The notes under the pieces are model-generated. The model worked only from the letters and a program-made list of their open reading frames with translations, was not told the origin of the DNA and ran no database searches. 64,000 bases of DNA, taken from NCBI GenBank assembly GCA_016808115.1, contig JAEQBH010005406.1, positions 124,001-188,000 on the forward strand, read 5' to 3'. Both the position numbers and the translations under genes were made by a program. The DNA comes from Tetrastigma voinierianum. Its lineage: Eukaryota; Streptophyta; Magnoliopsida; Vitales; Vitaceae. Positions 60,850-64,000 of this stretch are shown one piece after another. Every line of letters starts with the position of its first letter. Position 1 is the stretch's first letter.

Positions 60850-61570
60850 AGTCTGTCGCGATAGTGAAATCTCTGTCGTGATAGAATCCCGCTATTGTGC
60901 ACGTGTCTACGTAGTGCAGCGTCTCGATCGATGCTACGCTGGGCTAGCCATTAACAAACCAGGCGTCTCTATCATAGCTGCTTCCTATCATGACATCTGG
61001 AGTCCTCGATCGCGACATAAATTCTCCCTACTCGGGCTAACATTGTCGCGACATAACAATACTCAGTCGCGACACCAAATCTCTCCCTTTAGCTAACTAT
61101 GTCGTAACATAAAATTCCCTGTCGCAACACCAAATCTCTCCATTTGGCCACACTGTTGTGACGTAATCACTCTTGTGACATAAAACCTCTCACCATTACT
61201 GATTTTTTGATAGCCAAAAACATTACGTCGCGACAAAGCTGCCCAGCTAGCCAAACTTTGTCATCTGAAAACGTGCAGCCGACACGGAAATATATGTCGT
61301 GACATTGGAAACCCTTAGCCTTGACGAACTACGTACGACACGAAAATTTCCTGGTATGACCACCGCAGGCTGAATTTGGTCTGACCACCTCTGCCATAGC
61401 ATAAAATACCTTGTCGTGACACAATTCCATGAAATCTTGTCTTGATACTACAAATTTAGGTCGCGACACAAAATCTCCTAGCCTTAACCAGGCTCTGTCG
61501 CAGCCAGGCCACTTGTCGTGGCCGGAGTCTGGTCGCGTGAAGGAACGCTTTTTCTTGACATGGTCGCGGC
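60850..61570. repeat. Array of TGTCGCGACA-type palindromes
   Basis: About 15 copies of a 10-bp palindrome or its variants (TCGCGAC, TCGTGAC, TTGTGAC, TCGCAAC, TCGTAAC), often followed by ATAA or ACAAA, irregularly spaced over 720 bp. Confidence 0.85.
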
Positions 61571-61693
61571 GAGGAGCGGCTTCGATCGTGAAGCGGGGAA
61601 CCCTGTGCGACTGAAAACCGACCCTAGCATTGTTAACCCTTCCTTGGCCTTTCTGCTTTCCACTTTGTCTTTTAAATGCAGTAAATTCACTAC

Positions 61694-61698
<5 letters not shown>

Positions 61699-61769
<71 letters not shown>
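61699..61769. repeat. (TA)n microsatellite in gypsy-I LTR
   Basis: About 70 bp of uninterrupted TA. Confidence 0.95.
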
Positions 61770-61772
<3 letters not shown>

Positions 61773-62360
61773 GCAGGCAGTACTAAATCTGGAAACTTTC
61801 CAACACTTTAATGAATAGATCCAAAAATAAGCTTTTTATTACAAAACTTCTCCTGTACACATACAAAACTGGTTATTCTATCCAGAATATTATAGAACTA
61901 GAAAATAAGCTAGGATCTGGCCTTCTTTCTCACTACTATGGTCTCAGATGAGTTCCTTCACTTGGTGGACCTCGGGATTTAGATTCCCTTCGGGTGGGCC
62001 GTCCCAATGCATGGGCTCCTCGACTCCTGCCGCCTCCTTAAGGGTAAAATCTGAAAAGGGTCATATGTAGGGGGTGAGCACAAAGCTCTGTAGGAAACTC
62101 CTCTCAAACTCAAACAAGGTTTAGAAAAGTATGGAAAACGGTCAGTCTCATTTTTCTTTTAACATAACATAGACATATAATTTGACATAAAACAGTGACA
62201 TTTCAAACAGATCTCAGGTTTATGTACACATAGTAATTAAATGAATAAATGAGCACCGCATAAAAAGAAATAATAACCGGTTTCACCTTAAACAATTTCC
62301 AGCAAGTCTTTGGGGCAGGCGACATACTCAACGGTAACCTCTACCCCCTCCATGTTATCT

Positions 62361-62593
62361 TTGTTTCTCAAGCATCCTTACCAGGAACCTCTTGAGAATG
62401 AATGAGCAACTTTACAAGGGACCTCTCACTCATCAGCACATTTGTGTTTCTGACATCATATAGGAATCTCTTGAGAAGGAATGGAGCATCCTTGCAAGGA
62501 ACCTCTCACCCTTCACGGTAGTGTTTCCTAAGCATCCTTACTGGGAACCTCTTGAGAATGATTGAGCATCCTTACAAGGAACCTCTCACCCAT
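62361..62593. repeat. Three-unit tandem repeat in gypsy-I LTR
   Basis: Units of 70-80 bp with AAGCATCCTTACYRGGAACC, TCTTGAGAATGAWTGAGCA and TACAAGGAACCTCTCACCC. Confidence 0.9.
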
Positions 62594-63474
62594 GTTCATT
62601 CAACAACCATAAAACATATCCTACCAACAATCATCACCCGTAACCTATGATTCCAAAAATCCCCCGATTAATGACAAAATCTTCGAAAGATCCACTGAAT
62701 CCGATTATAGGCAATTTCAATAACAATTAGGGAAATACAAAGATATTAACCACGTTATTTACTACTCAGCACAAATCACTATGATTTAGAAATCAATTCA
62801 ACATATTCAAGGAAGAAAATCCATCGATTCATAATACAAGATTTTAAGACAAGAAAAGGGATTTCATGGGGTATTAAACCCTTACTTTGCTCAAGCATGT
62901 AATCTTTGCAAAGTAAGAAGAATTATTTCATATCGCAAATCTCTGCATTGATAACCCAGAAAACATACATATATAAATGCCTAGCCTCGATGTAAGTGAA
63001 TGAGAGAAAGAGCCTACCTGAATTCCTTGTAGTGCGTATGAGATCTTGAGTTTGATCTCGAATTTACCCCCTTGATCATGTTTGTCCTTCTTTCTTCCTC
63101 TCCTAATGATCTCTCTAGGGTTCCAAAGGTGTGGGGTGAGTGAAGTTAAATAAAAATGAGGGAAATTAAGTGAAAATGGGATTTTACACACAGCTGCCCC
63201 GAACTACTTTGTTCGTGGCTTTGTTGGTTTCTCCCGAATTATGGTTTTGCCCTTAAGATCTCGATTTAATCTATATGACTACCCTAAGGTTTTCGACTTT
63301 CTAGATTAATTTTTAATGTTATCTCAACATAAAAACATGTATTTTTCTCTTTTTTTATTCAGCCTTTTATACTTATTATTCTTATAATATGATTTAAGAT
63401 ATAATTGGGGACGTTAAAGGCAAAACGAAGTTAATTGGACGATTGTTGATAGTTTAGACATGTGGGGGTTTACA

Positions 63475-63490
63475 ATCCACCCCCTTAAAG
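63475..63490 (-). other. gypsy-I polypurine tract
   Basis: Minus strand TTTAAGGGGGTGGAT directly precedes TGTAAACCCCC, the LTR start; upstream reads TTTCGAGGACCGAAACTTCC, a typical end of the gypsy internal region. Confidence 0.85.
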
Positions 63491-63710
63491 GAAGTTTCGG
63501 TCCTCGAAACTTACCTCAGTAACAAATAAGTGCGGGATTACTTCTCTCGCGTTTCTTGCTCTAGGTTCCCCAGTAGCTTCTTCAGGCTCATGGTGTTGCC
63601 ACAAAACCTTCACTAGTCGAGGATGAATTTGTTCACAGAACTGCTTTCATGGTATAGTCTTCACGGTTGTTTTTCATAGGTTATGTCTTGAATTTCTATA
63701 TCTTCCAAGT

Positions 63711-63971
63711 CTACGATCGTATCGATTGACACTTTCTCAACATGTCGACCGCGTGGAACCGTCGTGTACTGATGTGTGACGGGTAGCCCCGCGACGATCT
63801 GTTTGCACTTTGATCACTTCGTGGCGGAATATATCTTAGCATTAACTTTCCCTTCTTGCTGAATCTAAACACTCCCTTTTTGGGTGACACCTTGAGGAAT
63901 ACATAATCCCTCATTTGAAATTCCAAGGGTCTTCGTCGTCGATCCACATAGCTTTTCTGTCTACTTTGCAC
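63711..63971 (-). pseudogene. gypsy-I integrase C-terminal domain (partial)
   Basis: Open minus frame with QSRQKSYVDRRRRPLEFQMR, DYVFLKVSPKKGVFRFSKKG and AVDMLRKC. This matches the gypsy integrase C-terminus (Q-S-R-Q-K-S-Y-A-D-x-R-R-R-P-L-E-F-x-V-G-D-x-V-F-L-K-V-S-P-x-K-G...F-H-V-S-M-L-R-K-C). The G-P-F-E-I segment is out of frame near 63800-63840. The remainder of pol is outside the window. Confidence 0.88.
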
Positions 63972-64000
63972 CGTGAGTAGCCTCTCCCAGATGAGTTGAA

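Larger units (their letters stand above)
60792..63474 (-). repeat. gypsy-I 3' LTR
   Basis: Opens TGTAATGCCTAAAATACC and ends GTGGGGGTTTACA (2.68 kb). Contains the palindrome-rich zone 60850-61570, a TA microsatellite 61699-61769 and a three-unit repeat at 62361-62593. Confidence 0.85.
60792..64000 (-). mobile_element. Ty3/gypsy element (gypsy-I), 3' part, runs off the window
   Basis: Minus-oriented. The 3' LTR is 60792-63474, a polypurine tract follows, then integrase C-terminal sequence at 63711-63971. The rest lies beyond 64000. It differs from gypsy-F and gypsy-G in LTR content and has no long shared LTR stretch with them. Confidence 0.85.

Overview
This window reads as nuclear DNA of a flowering plant. 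It is AT-rich outside the repeats. It has GT-AG introns, long AT microsatellites, tRNA-derived SINE-like relics, a plant-type NLR (nucleotide-binding leucine-rich-repeat immune receptor) remnant, and nested Ty1/copia and Ty3/gypsy LTR retrotransposons with tRNA-iMet-type primer sites. I cannot name the genus from the sequence. There are no bacterial features, CRISPR arrays, rRNA genes or intact tRNA genes.

Layout. 1-6.2 kb: AT-rich DNA with two SINE-like relics and two or three weak exon-like segments (2814-3884), the first resembling a plastid transit peptide. 6.2-10 kb (+ strand): a broken NLR gene, with P-loop, kinase-2, RNBS-B and GLPL motifs in one long exon, then three shorter exons. 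It carries two in-frame stops and a reading-frame switch. 11.2-17.2 kb: three LTR-only remnants, one on the + strand abutting two on the - strand. 17.2-19.5 kb: AT-rich filler.

19.5-31.2 kb: a + strand copia element (LTRs about 420 bp) with gag and pol remnants. It has been split by a 7.9 kb - strand gypsy derivative that keeps only gag relics, and by a 1.58 kb insert of unknown class flanked by AGTCG. 31.2-32.9 kb: AT-rich DNA with a three-copy tandem repeat.

32.9-57.1 kb: a second, 5'-truncated copia element on the - strand. It has been opened by an 8.47 kb gypsy element (direct repeat ACTAT) in its RNase H region. A second opening in the reverse transcriptase region holds a three-deep stack: an LTR, within it another LTR, and within that a 9.98 kb gypsy element with direct repeat CCACA. 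57.1-60.8 kb: AT-rich DNA with two exon-like fragments and about 675 bp of almost pure AT repeat. 60.8-64 kb: the 3' LTR and integrase end of another - strand gypsy element that runs out of the window; its LTR holds many copies of a GTCGCGAC-type palindrome.

No complete, intact host gene is visible. The only recognisable host function is the NLR remnant. Exon-like fragments beyond the transposon nest raise the possibility that one resistance-gene locus was split by roughly 47 kb of retrotransposons, but the splice phases do not confirm this. All polyproteins are disrupted. LTR pairs differ mostly at CG-containing spots, often by indels, so some frameshifts may be sequencing or assembly errors.
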